Shown here: positions 63,989 through 64,000 of the stretch, one piece after another
Numbering within the stretch: position 1 is the stretch's first letter
Layout of the letters: every line of letters begins with the position of its first letter
Assembly (NCBI RefSeq): GCF_014137995.1
Contig: NZ_JACGWV010000001.1
Location: 806,001-870,000, forward strand
Direction: 5' to 3'
Length of the DNA stretch: 64,000 bases
Source: Promicromonospora sukumoe
GTDB lineage: Bacteria; Actinomycetota; Actinomycetes; Actinomycetales; Cellulomonadaceae
The notes under the pieces: model-generated
Seen by the model: the letters and a program-made list of their open reading frames with translations, nothing else
Told to the model about the DNA's origin: nothing
Databases searched by the model: none
Translations under genes and position numbers: made by a program

Positions 63989-64000
63989 CCGCGGGCGGCC

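Overview
The window is about 64 kb of very GC-rich, gene-dense chromosome from a high-GC Gram-positive bacterium. Several things point to Actinobacteria, most likely Micrococcales and perhaps a relative of Cellulosimicrobium, Isoptericola or Promicromonospora: GTG starts are frequent, ileS is preceded by a T-box, the conserved actinobacterial block smc / ftsY / amtB-glnK-glnD / ffh / rpsP-KH-rimM-trmD-rplS-lepB-rnhB-DUF2469-yraN-comM-dprA-xerC is present, there are DUF4233 and DUF2469 genes, an F420-type (deazaflavin) enzyme, and many leaderless promoters. The genus is an inference. I saw no tRNA, rRNA, CRISPR array, insertion sequence or prophage.

Layout. Positions 1-23.7 kb are accessory: an AlkZ-like glycosylase (cut by the window edge), small membrane proteins, a PLP ammonia-lyase, an RlmA-type methyltransferase, a HhH-GPD protein, a clpP gene pair with a ClgR/PopR-like regulator, two alpha/beta hydrolases, three GNAT acetyltransferases, a deazaflavin-dependent nitroreductase beside a three-gene ABC importer (proposed F420-0 type), an SDR, a membrane-anchored molybdopterin oxidoreductase, a MarR/azoreductase pair, an MFS exporter behind a MerR-like operator, a frameshifted AbiEi/DUF559-like gene bracketed by two related palindromes, and a SigE-family sigma factor coupled to a probable membrane partner. 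Positions 23.7-40.4 kb hold ileS (with T-box), a secreted S1 protease, folC, a dhaKLM-TetR-MFS cassette, DUF4233, ndk and smc. Positions 40.6-46.5 kb hold a small membrane protein, a complete siderophore-type ABC importer and ftsY. Positions 46.5-50.3 kb are the nitrogen operon amtB-glnK-glnD with two candidate GlnR boxes. Positions 50.4-64 kb are the SRP/ribosome-maturation/secretion/competence block from ffh to xerC, interrupted only by an amidohydrolase and a quinone oxidoreductase.

How it fits together. Core genes keep actinobacterial order, but blocks have been inserted between conserved neighbours (folC and DUF4233, the small gene after smc and ftsY, dprA and xerC). Two such accessory pieces are bracketed by long palindromes. 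Many genes carry a -10-like hexamer exactly 6 nt before the start codon, which implies leaderless mRNAs and settles several starts (for example ffh at 50384 rather than 50378).

The most notable locus is 4.9-6.7 kb. One ClpP subunit has lost its catalytic serine (Ser to Ala) and is translationally coupled to an intact ClpP. The convergent regulator ends in Ala-Leu-Ala-Ala, like an SsrA degron, which suggests a self-limiting ClpP3/ClpP4-PopR-like circuit built on a mixed active/inactive protease ring.
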